Of a DNA stretch of 64,000 bases, positions 52,181 to 62,450 are shown one piece after another. The position numbers and the translations under genes are program-made. The stretch covers positions 39,550,501 through 39,614,500 of the forward strand of contig NC_050098.1 of NCBI RefSeq assembly GCF_902167145.1, in the 5' to 3' direction. The first letter of the stretch is position 1, and each line of letters starts with the position of its first letter. The notes beneath the pieces are model-generated. The model ran no database searches, was not told the origin of the DNA, and saw nothing but the letters and a program-made list of their open reading frames with translations. Source of the stretch: Zea mays. Its lineage: Eukaryota > Streptophyta > Magnoliopsida > Poales > Poaceae.

Positions 52181-52777
52181 CATGTGGACTGGTCAACTGT
52201 GGCCCATCCGAGGACAAATGGCAAGGTAGAACGTGCCAACGACATGATCCTACAAGGCCTCAAGTTGAGGATCTTCAACAATTTAAACAAGTTCGGCAGC
52301 CGATTTAAACAACTCCCCTTAGTGAATTGGAGTCTGAGAACAACCCCGAGCCGAGCCACGGGGTTCACACCCTTCTTCTTAGTCTATGGGGCCGAGGCTA
52401 TCCTACCCACAGACTTAGAACACGGTTCCCCGAGGTTACGAGCATACAACGAACGCAACAACCAAGTCAACCTTGAAGACTCGCTCGACCAGCTAGAGGA
52501 AGCTCGAGACGTGGCACTCTTTCATTCGGCCAAGTACCAACAGTCACTCCGGCGCTACCACGCAAGGCATGTCCGACCTTGGGGATTCTAGGAGGGAGAC
52601 ATGGTACTTTGGTTATGGCAAGACAACCGATAGAGCCTCAAGCTCACTCCTCCCTGGGAAGGACCCTTCATCATCACCAAAGTGCTAAAGCCAGGGACGT
52701 ACAAACTCTGCAACGAAGAAGGAGAAGTCTACAGCAATGCATGGAACATAGAACAACTACGTCGCTTCTATCCTTAG
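52181..52777 (+). pseudogene. Element D pol: integrase C-terminal half
   Basis: It continues HVDWSTVAHPRTNGKVERAND (the third catalytic residue, Glu, in the last motif), then RTTPSRATGFTPFFLVYGAEA and the C-terminal GDMVLW, PPWEGPFIITKVLKPGTYKL, SNAWNIEQLRRFYP, stop 52777. TAG codons at about 52589 and 52632 are inactivating. No chromodomain, as expected for the Tat lineage. Confidence 0.87.
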
Positions 52778-53234
52778 GAATATAGGCCTAAATTGTACTA
52801 TGGATCTCATGATTAATAAAGTTCAGCTTTCAAGGGAGGCTCGGCCTTGCCTCCAATACCAAGCCTCCCTCAGGGGCTAGAAGGGGGAACCCCTCATCTG
52901 TGTTATTTTTTCTCGTAATTTTTCTTAAAAACATGTTTTATACCCTCGCCCTAGTCATAATGCGGAACCCTCAAGAACAAGGGACATCTCGATTAGGAAA
53001 GATAGCCGAGCCACTGGAACACCTATGCCTCAGGGATACGGTTTCCTCACTCACTATTCCCTTCCTAAAGGGTAACTCGTGTTGAAATACGGACACCACA
53101 GTAAGACGGGGCAACAGGCACAAAACAGTAGGAAATAACATAGCAAACAGGCAGACCTTAAAAGAACTTAGGAGTTCACAGTATGGTTTATATAGATTTA
53201 AAAACTTTAAAACCCCGCAGGGCAAGGGTCGGGT
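52778..53234 (+). other. Element D, non-coding region after pol
   Basis: It contains a short imperfect hairpin (gggaggct ... agcctccc, 52834-52872) and ctcaggggctag-type sequence. No ORF of note. Confidence 0.5.
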
Positions 53235-54532
53235 CTACGAAGTCGGAGGAGGAAGGATGCCACCCTTGGAGTCACTAGAGGGCACAACGGCGGTAGGCGA
53301 CGAGATGGGAAGAACCACCTCATGCTCGTAGTGGTGAGCCAGCAAGGACCCTAGCCCCTTGACGGTATCAACGAGCCTCTGCATCTCGGCATCGGCAAGG
53401 TCGGGCTCATCGGGGAGGACATAGCCCTTGCACACCCCGCTCAAGATCGATCTCGTAGTGAGAGGCGACCACTACCAACGCTCGATTCACAACAAGGTGA
53501 ATGGCCTCGTGGAGTTCGCCTCGTATGTAGCCACTTTGGGCTCACATACGGCTCCGTGGGGACTCTCCCTTGGGGACATCTACCACATCGAGGTCTCGGC
53601 TGAACTCTACCACCGCGTCGGGCATCTCCTTCAAATCGGCCACCTTCTAGTCCATGGTCTGGGAGAGCGTTCGGGAGGTCTAGGCGGTGGTCTCCAGATC
53701 CATCTCGAGCTCTAGAAAAAGAAAGAAAGTGTTAAGCCATGACTAGAAAAAAAGATTAGACCAGATAAAACAAGACTTCAGCCAAATACCTCCCATCTGG
53801 GCCCTCAAGGCTCGGCCCTCAGACCGCTCGACCTCCAAGTGATTAGAGAGGGAGTCAACACAGAGGGAAGCTTCGGTGACCTGACGCCGATATTCATCCC
53901 ACTCCACGGCCACCGCCTGAAGGTTCCCCTTCAACAATCACATCTCCTCCTGCTACAAGGCCACCTCTGTCTTCAGGCGACTGACCTCCTCCTCTAGCGA
54001 AGGCACCTTCCTGCACTCGGTCGCGACCTCATCCTTTATATCAGCGCACAACAACGTCAAGTCCGCCACCTCGGCGCTCCTCAGCACCAACTACTCGTTG
54101 GCACGAAGCAACATGTCCTGATGGCACTGCAGTGCGGCCCAGACGTCGCGTTCGCCGCGAACGAAGATTGACTTGGCCATGGACTTCACCATAAGGTCAT
54201 GCAAAGGAAGGAACTCACATCACCACACCACAGAGAATAAGGGATTCCTAACACAGGTAGGCACCACCCTTACCCGAGTCATCGCTTGGAGCTCCGCCAC
54301 ATCTCCCGCTCCTCTGTGTCGTCGAGGACGAAGTACGAGTTGCCCTCGGTGGACATCCACGTCAGAGTCGGCCCTCCCCATACCGAGAGGTCCAGCGCAG
54401 TGTGAACGAGGTCACCACCACCCCCTAAGGTAGGGGGCTGGATGATATAAACCTCAAACGACTCCCTAGGTCGCTCCGAGGGACCGACCTCCTCGGCAAC
54501 CCCTGCCCCCGAGCTCCGCGTAACCTCGGTAG
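53235..54532 (-). pseudogene. Antisense ORF remnant of element D
   Basis: On the minus strand short frames encode VDSLSNHLEVERSEGRALRAQ (53743-53937) and DLADAEMQRLVDTVKGLGSL (53235-53444), separated by an intron-like or decayed part. Further right the sequence encodes LDLSVWGGPTLTW-like text. Helical, charged composition and the position downstream of pol on the opposite strand resemble the antisense genes of elements E and F, but I could not align them residue by residue. It is cut by element I at 54533. Confidence 0.45.
54528..54532 (+). repeat. Presumed target-site duplication of element I (ggtag)
   Basis: These are the five bases before the LTR start TGTGACACC. The right copy would be beyond the window. 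Confidence 0.5.
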
Positions 54533-55284
54533 TGTGACACCCCAGGTGTCTATTAGTGCTATATCGGGTAATTTATCCTAATCTCGAATGCTCAGTAAAA
54601 ATTTCTCTTTCTCGCTCGCGTATGTCTCTGATTATCCAGATTATTCATTCACATTTCGCCGAATTCGGAATTATTCAATCTCACAGAAGGCCAATTTTGG
54701 AGCCTGTTAAAACTTTTATCCTCGGCACGGATGCGAACTCAAAAATCATTCTCGAATTATAAATCTCATCTGAAGGTCATTTAATCAAACTCTCGACAAC
54801 TGTTAATTGATCTGAGCCCGAGTCTAATTTTTCGAACCTTGATCTATGTTCGACTATTTTATCCGGGTCCGTTTTCTCCAACGGGATACTCAGTACGTCG
54901 CCCTCTAATTAATTCTTATCCGACTCGACTTCATACCTCAGTGTTCGATCCCGATTTAAAAATCGACATCGGCGATAATTTTAAATGTCGCGATTTGTCT
55001 CTTTCAATCATAAATCCGAAAGCCGGTCATATTTCGAGGCGATTTATTTTCGAATCATGCATAGTGAATTATTTTCGAGCGAAATCAAATCAGACTCTCG
55101 GCCGAATTAATCGCTCAATCGACCATTCGTCCGAACTCTAGTTCTCTCTGTTTTGCGTACAGACAAAATCTGCAGGAACATTTTTATTCGGGAAAATAAA
55201 TTAGCGAGGCCCGAGTACGTGTTTGGGCCAAATCCAACCCAGCCCACTAGGTCCACTAAAGAACCATAACCCTAGGGCTTCTTC

Positions 55285-55292
55285 TATAAATA
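55285..55292 (+). promoter_or_regulatory. TATA box of element I 5' LTR
   Basis: TATAAATA followed by GGGG, 753 bp into the LTR and just before the GC-rich leader. Conserved in the 3' LTR at 63204-63211. Confidence 0.7.
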
Positions 55293-57989
55293 GGGGTGCT
55301 CACTTGGAAATTTTCCATTCCCACCCCTCTATTTTCCCTAGCCGCCATTTCTTCTGTCCCTGGCTGCTTTCTCCTACGCGTAGCAGCAGGCGCCTCTCTT
55401 CTTCACGGCAGCAGCACGCCGGCGCGCAGGGGCCTCCCATGGCCGCCAGCCTTCCCTTGCGGTGAGCTCCTTCCTCCAAGCTGGACACCAGCCGAGCTCC
55501 CCTTCCGGTCACCGCTCCTCCCTGCGAGCTCCCTGTTCCTGTCTTCCTCACGGCTGCGCGCAGGAGTTTCCTCCCAGCCATGGCACCCATGCCCCCTGCT
55601 TTTCCATGGCGCCCAGCAGATGCAGCCATGGCCGAGCTCCTTGGGAGCACGCCGGCGCCCTGCTCTTCTCCATGGCCAAGCCCCCTGGTGCAGGCGCCCC
55701 TTCCCCATCAGGTCCATGGCGCGATGTCCCTCTCCCCCATCCACGGCGTGTCCTCCCCTTCTCTCCATGGCCGACGCCACCAAGCTCCAGCCGCTCCTTC
55801 TCCCAGGCGCACCTCGCCAGCAGAAAATCCCCAAGTGCAGGCGCCCAGGGCAAGCCGCGAGCTCTCTGCTCCCATCTCTGTTCCCCCGCGCGCCCAGGCG
55901 AGCAGTGCGCCGTCGACCTCGCGCAGCAGCCGCGACGGCAGTTCGCGCAGCCACATGGGTTCCCTCTGCGTCGCGCCCTCGGCGTGCTCGTCGAAATGAC
56001 GCAGCGAGCAGCAGCCATGAGATCCCGTCGGTGTCGCTTGCATTGATCCGATCTGCGCAGTCCCGACCCACGCCGTCGCGTTGGTGTTTGGGGACAGCCC
56101 ATCGTCGTCATCGTTCACCCCGGTGAGACCGCGACGCTCCGTGTTCGATTCCGCATCGACATTATTTTCCTATGATTAATTATGTATGTGAGCTGCTTTG
56201 TTTTATTTTTGTGGAGGAGAGAACCCCATGTTTTGCGTGGAGAAGGCAAGCCGCTCGACGCCCGTCGATGTTTGTAGCGATGCACAAATCAGAATCGCCA
56301 TCGTCTTCACAAACACCGATTGGGTTTGTTTATGGTGAGCCGATGCATGTCGCTCTCGATTGACTCGATAAATGAATTATATAGATGTGATTTAAATGTT
56401 TCGACGGTAGATCGTAGTATGGTTGTGTTCATGATTTCGAGTTAGAGATTGGTGGTTGTCAATTCATATAAATTGGTCGATGTGGTGCGTGTTTAAAAAT
56501 TATATTGGTATGGATTGAAGTTCGTGGCGAAAGAAAAAGAAGTAGAAAAGAACTCGGATGTTTTTATATTTCGATAGGAATTTATGCGATGTGTTGTTTG
56601 ATGTGTGCGCTTTGTAGTTTGTATAATTATATTTTTGTCGATATGATGTACATGGGTGTTGGAAGGTGTGTGGGTATAAAATGTTTTGGTTATATGTCGT
56701 AGCAAGTTCGCCTTCACGTTTTGGTAAGCAAACATGTTGTGTTGTTTAATGTGATGAGTAGATTGGGAATACGTGGGATGCTAGGATTTAATTAGTGCAC
56801 GTAGGTGTGTGAGTGCCGTGGTGTGATATAGTAGTGGTGGCGTGAGATATTTAATGGAGGTGCACAGGTATATGCCGTAATGTGGTTATACTCGCGACGA
56901 AGAAAAGATGTATGTATTGTGTAACCCGACGTGTAGGTTGCTATTGTATAATCGTGTGAAGGATGCTCCCGATGGTCATGTGACTAAAGGGTGGTGTAGT
57001 GGCGAAGCGAGAAGTAAGTTTAATATGTTTAACGGGTAGTTGATAGCATCTATCGGTGTCATCATGATTTCTGTTGTATGGAGGATTGATACTTTGTTTT
57101 GTCAATCATTGCATTCCATGTCCGTTGGATAAATAAATGTCTTGATGATCGATTATAGGTCTTATATGAGCGTTATCGCAGCCCAATAATTATTGGAGAC
57201 GAATAGCGTTCATGAGTCAGTCCTTGCTAAAATTGAAGAACAATCCGACAACATATGCACGTGAGTGCTTTAGGTCCTTCAGTAGCCAATGTAGGTCTTA
57301 TGGAGTTTTATGCCATGTGTTAATGTCTCTATGATAGACCCCCAAAAATGTGCTATTTAGGTGACTTGTGTGTTAACTAATTCAAGTTGAGCAATGGTTA
57401 AGAAACACTGATTAATCGGCTCCAACCCATGTTTTTGAGTTACGATGTCTAAAATGGTTCGCTAGGTCTTATACTGTGATTAGCCAACTCATGTTAAGTA
57501 GGAGTCGATAGCGTAAGTGATTGTGATATATATATGTGGTGTCTCGGACTGCGATAATAATAGGCAAGCCGACGTATATGTCGTATGACGGGCTATGCCA
57601 TTCCTTTGGTTAATCAACTTGTTAGATGACTTTAGTTAAGCTTGCAGTCACGGTAAATTTGCTTGTTGCATTCTAAATGCGTATGGTTACAGTCGCGGAT
57701 GAAAAGTATTAGTGCTCATGTGATGTCGAATTTAAAACGCAAATTGTTGGGTGATTATCGTGAAGAATGCGTTGTTAATTGGTTGTAGTAATTTTAGTGC
57801 ACTAAATGATTTGGATAAAATTTGTAAGTCTACTTGTTAGTCCTTATTTAATTAATTTAACTCTAAGAAATGGTAAAGTGCTAGAATGATTCAAGTCTCT
57901 AGAATGCGGCAATTCTTGAATTATATAGAAGCTGGAATCTATTGATTGCTGTTTTGGGCTGCATGCATTGTTTTTGTTGTACTGTTTGT

Positions 57990-58870
57990 TTGATAAACCC
58001 AATCATGTTTTCTGTAGAAAAGTCATATAGAAGAGTTGTAGATAACATTATTATCTTGCTTGTACTAAAATTTGATAGGCTTAAGTCTGATCGTTTAGGA
58101 GTTATGATTTTTACAAATTCAGTAACTGAATCTGTCCAAATTCTGTACAGATTTCAGAAACTGCATTGTTTGCCTAATGTAATGTTAGAATCAGTCCTTG
58201 TCGATTATAAGAAAGTTGTAGATGCTTATCTGATCTTTCCTGTGTTAAAATTTCATAACCACAGACCTGATAGTTTAAGAGTTATGAATTTTACAAACGG
58301 CTTGTTGTGTTCTGTCCACTGACAGAACAGATTTCGAAAACTGAATTGTTTGATTCAGTTCAACATAGAATCAATTCTTGGTGAGTATAAAAGTTATGTA
58401 GTGCTTTTGCCAAGCTTTCCAAAAAGTCTTTGATCACTCTTTTTGGTGATCTGAAGATTAAGTTATGGATGTTTAAAGTCTGAAGACTGAATCTGTCCAA
58501 TTCTGGACAGCAAAGCCTTCTAGTGTCTTTTGTCCTTAGTTAAACATTGAATCACCTTGAGATGTTTATAAATGATATGTAGAAAATTTTATTACCTTTC
58601 CAGAAAGTCTAAGATCACTTTGTTTAGATGTATGAATCTTCAATTGTGAATTTTTGAAGTTGCAAGTCTGAATCTGTCCAAATCTGGACAGAGCTGTTGT
58701 ATTAGCACATTTTGACCTTGCTAAGTGTTGAATCGTGTTGAGGTCAAAATACCAAAGTTGTAGTTCACATTTTAAGCTTTCTAGAAAGTCCTAGTTTAAT
58801 ATTTTTGAATTAATATTTGAAAAGTTATGATTAAAACAAGTAGCTACTGTACTGCTGTCCTAAAAATCTG
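57990..58870 (+). repeat. Diverged ~185-bp tandem repeats in element I LTR, about five copies
   Basis: Each unit has, in order: an attgaatc-like start, agttgtag, a cttt(c)cagaaagtct-like word, an a(g)ttatg, then ctgaatctgtcca(aa)t(t)ctggacag. Copies are about 60-75% alike by eye. Confidence 0.65.
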
Positions 58871-60768
58871 CATGTGCTCAATTAATTGTTAGTTCACCCT
58901 TTTGGCTAAAAATAGTTGGTTAGCACCAAATTCATATAGAATTGTCATGGCTAAGCTTGAGATAACATATGTGTCATGTTTTTATACGTTTCTTTCTCTA
59001 GTTAATTGTGAGGTAGTATTGTGTTGCGTAAATATCCAAAATGTTTGTCGTCTTTTTAGTGGTGTAATGTTGTGCGCTCGACGATATGTAGTTAGCTAAC
59101 GCTAGTGAGTGTGGTTGCTTGTGATGTCTCGCTACTTAGTGTTTAATTCGCTAGCGTGTACTTAAAGTATCTTGTGCTATTCTATTATATTCATATATAT
59201 GCATCTTGCATCTCATATAGGACCGAGAGGTGATGATCGAGCAACTGATGTGGTGTCAACCACAAGATGTCGTTGGTGGATGACCCAAAGAAGGATGGAC
59301 ATAACCAGTGGATGCTCGCCAAGCGAGTACCTCCGCCCAGCAAACACTATCTAAGTGTTAAATTAAAGGCAAGCCCCGGTTTTATGCATAACCGTTATAT
59401 ATGCTATTTTACTGCACTTAATGTTTGTAGGCTTGTATTGTGCACTTAAGTGTAGGAGTTGACTGAAACCCTAGTTGCATGATCTCAGGAACCCTTTTGA
59501 GATGGATACTAGTATGCTAGTCCCAGTAGTTGCTTTATTTAATTAGGATCTCGGTAGAAGACAAGTGATTTTTCTAGCACTCGCGCGAGATCAGGAATTG
59601 GTTATACCCACTTTCATACTATCGTGATACTAGTCTATGGACAACAATCCATGGGGGTTGGTTGTCTACGAGATGGGAAAATGGAATAAGGATTAACGTG
59701 CGGATACCTATGTCAAGCGTTTGAACGTACTAAACACATACCGAGAAATATGGTAAATCGGTAAGCCTAGTACTTGAGTGAACCTGCCCGCAGACTTTAC
59801 CCCTCACGCGACCTGAGACGTGGTCTCCCATTCTCGTTATGGTGGGTACAAGTGCGGTCACTGCATGACGGCAGTCGGGGTCAGTGAGGCATTGTACGCC
59901 AAGGCGGTGAGCCCTGATCTGTTGCCAGGGGATCGATGGGGACGGTTGATGTGTGTGGGGACGGAGTGCCCCTGCATGTCGTGTGTTTAGGTTTACCTTG
60001 CAAGGATAAAAACTCGATTTGAATCGTCTGCTTCTCGCAGCTAATGAGACTGCTTGATCCATTGTACTGCATTGAGTAATAAGTGGAAATGAGATGGCAA
60101 AAGATGTTGATTGATAAAATGTTTGATACCATGTATGACTAGCTAGGTACACATCTAGTAAAGAGGATCATACTAAAACTTGAAAAGCTAAAACTTGATT
60201 TTAGACTCAGCTAGTGCTTTTGGCAAACCAAACCCCTCAGCCAAACATCTACATGTCTAGAGGTAGAGGAGTAGACTCCTCACACCGGGTAAGTCTAGCT
60301 GAGTATTAGTATACTCAGCCTTGCTTGTGGCACAAATTTTTGCAGGTACTCCTTAGGATGATTTGGTTGATGGTGTGACTTGGCCTCCATCCCTGCCACC
60401 GGGATAGACGGTCGAGTGGGTTATTGTTTCCGCAGGAGAGGACCAGGAGGAGTAGCGTGGCCAGGCTTCGCCATGTTACTCGGTTTTCTCCGTTAGTTAT
60501 TTCCGCTGCATTAAAATTTATGGTTATTATTTCTGAAACTCCGATAATGTAATCACTAATGATACTTTCTTAATTTATGGTATTATGCTTTATTGTATTT
60601 CTCTGTGCCTCACCTTCGAGTGAGCTAGTGGTATTCGATCTTGTTTAAGTGGCTTTATCGGACTAGATCCGAGGGACTGACGGATTATTCCTGTTTAAGT
60701 GTGTTGCTGCCCTTATGGGTGCGACTTGGGCACTTAAGCTAGAATAATTCGGGCGGTTCCGCCACAAC

Positions 60769-60781
60769 TGGTATCGGAGCG
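60769..60781 (+). other. Primer-binding site of element I
   Basis: TGGTATCGGAGCG, identical over 13 bases to element B's PBS (5464-5476) and at the same 2-base distance from the LTR. Confidence 0.8.
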
Positions 60782-62430
60782 AATACCATTACAGAGAAGT
60801 CAATAAGTCATGATTACCAACTTTTCTAAAGTAAAACTTGCTTAGAAACCACTGTTGGATAGATCGTCAAGACGATAAGGATAGACTTAGGACGTGAAGC
60901 CTTAGGAAATAGATAGGTAGCTAGGTGGCTATTTATATAGGCCATAAAAGCTACTACTACTATTAATAAGGATGTTGTAGAAGCACCCGAAAAATTAGTT
61001 AGGTCTGAGAAGACGACTAGAATGAGCATGCATCCTGATTGTCGCATTATAATTGTCTCTTGTGCATCAACATGCCTCTCTCACCTTTATTCCAATAATA
61101 AGAAATTGTGAATAATGTGTTGTATTGCTATGAACTGCAAAAAAAATGTCTTATCCTGTGTGTCATGATAGTCTTGACTAGGTTGTGTTATGTGCTTCTC
61201 TTGTCTTGCTATCTAGGTGGTATTACAATTGTTTAACCCTTTTTGCCAAGAAAAAAGTTGCTTGTTTTGCCCATAAAAAGACCCCCACTTTAAACAACCC
61301 AGTGGTTAGCAAGTGAAACCCTTAAAAAAATAAAATCACATGCTTGTGTTGGTATTTTTTGACCCTTGAGTGTTTTACCCTTGAAGTTACACTTGCACAG
61401 TTGGTAGACCCCGTAGCTTGACCGCTAGACCAACCTAAGTCTCCTTGTACACTGGTTGTGTCGAAAAAAAAATTTGTTGTTTGGTGTCTAGTTGCCCAAA
61501 CCCTATCAAGGCCATGTTTCTTTCCATGAGTCCTTGCCCCAAAAACTTTATAACATTTCTGTTGATCACCCTAGCTGATCCTGTTTGCCTACCTCTCCTT
61601 TTGCTTGGAGCTGGTAATCCTTTTTCTTGTGAATCATGTTGCGGCTTTATCATCCAAATCTCTGGACCCCTTAATGATCCTGCCCTATTATCCTGGTATC
61701 TGCTATAACCTGTTCTCAAGTATCAGATGTTGATCTTGCCTAAATCTCTCATTTCTGGTCATTCTCATACCCCTTCTCTGAGGATCATGACGCTGTTTTA
61801 TCAATTTTATCTCTAAGCAGTGTATCCATTTGGTTCAATGGATTATGCTGTTGACTTTAGTTCTCTCATGTCTCAGCAAGTTGCCAATCTTGATCTCATG
61901 GTCGGTTCATCCTCATATCAAATATCATACAAGTCTCTTGCCTGATAATCCCCATGTTGATCATAAAATAGTTCTCTGAGTTGAAGAAAATTCTCATGTG
62001 ATGCTCTTTTGCCAACAATCCTTGCCTCAACTCAGTCACATTTTCTGAGCCATATTCTCATGGGCTCCATCTATTTATGCTATGTGGATTCTCATTGGTT
62101 GCGTTTGGTAATGATGTCATGACTATCGACTGATGGTGCCGCGACGAAGCCGAGAGCCTACTATGGTGCACACATGGTTGAGTTGCTCGACACGCGCTGG
62201 TGTCACGGTTAATAGTCGTGGTCCATTGCGAGACTATACTGAGGTGCTATCTTTCGTGGACATTCTCTCAAAATGATCGCTGCATTTTGTCTCAATATGT
62301 CGCGATATTCTATCCAAATCTATCTTCAGTATCATGTCAGATCTCATCTCATGAATTTGCATCTATCTCCAGCCTGGGAGTTACATGCTTCTCCACCCTT
62401 TAAGATCCTCATTCGAATCTCGGGACGAGA

Positions 62431-62450
62431 TTCTTTTAAGAGGGGAAGGC
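62431..62450 (+). other. Polypurine tract of element I
   Basis: TTCTTTTAAGAGGGGAAGGC, directly before the 3' LTR. Compare element B's ttcttttatgggggaagga. Confidence 0.75.

Larger units (their letters stand above)
16423..54532 (+). mobile_element. Element D: old Tat-lineage Gypsy remnant hosting elements E and F
   Basis: Three coding blocks read as one pol when the nested elements are set aside: RT start (16423-16659), RT end plus RNase H plus integrase start (26051-28116), and integrase end (52181-52777). The reading frame is continuous across both insertions, as shown by their target duplications. A non-coding part and an antisense remnant follow to 54532, where element I interrupts. No LTR of D is visible. 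The upstream end is lost at about 16423. Stops, frameshifts and deletions show it is the oldest layer. Confidence 0.85.
54533..60766 (+). repeat. 5' LTR of element I (6,234 bp)
   Basis: It starts TGTGACACCCCAGG and ends GTTCCGCCACA. Regions: AT-rich U3 (54533-55220), TATA (55285), a GC-rich leader with CpG density like an island (55300-56170), then long AT-rich sequence including a ~185-bp repeat array (57990-58870). The frames in 55296-56126 are by-products of GC richness; the two LTR copies do not conserve the same frame. Confidence 0.85.
60767..62450 (+). other. Interior of element I, no coding content
   Basis: PBS TGGTATCGGAGCG at 60769-60781, then 1.65 kb without gag or pol similarity on either strand. 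The longest frames (94 aa minus at 61435-61719, 87 aa plus) overlap each other and resemble nothing. PPT ttaagaggggaaggc ends at 62450. Confidence 0.7.

Noticed and set aside
52834..52872. Hairpin gggaggct/agcctccc after element D pol
   Set aside because: Short, imperfect and in non-coding retrotransposon sequence. It is noted within the region entry only, with no evidence of terminator function.
55296..56126. 276-aa frame and other long frames in the GC-rich block (and copies near 63142-63990)
   Set aside because: Many overlapping frames on both strands in GC-rich DNA. The longest frame is not the same one in the two LTR copies.
61390..61450. tRNA-like wording (ttggtagacc... ctagaccaacc)
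   Set aside because: No cloverleaf with proper T-arm and acceptor stem could be formed; not called as a tRNA.
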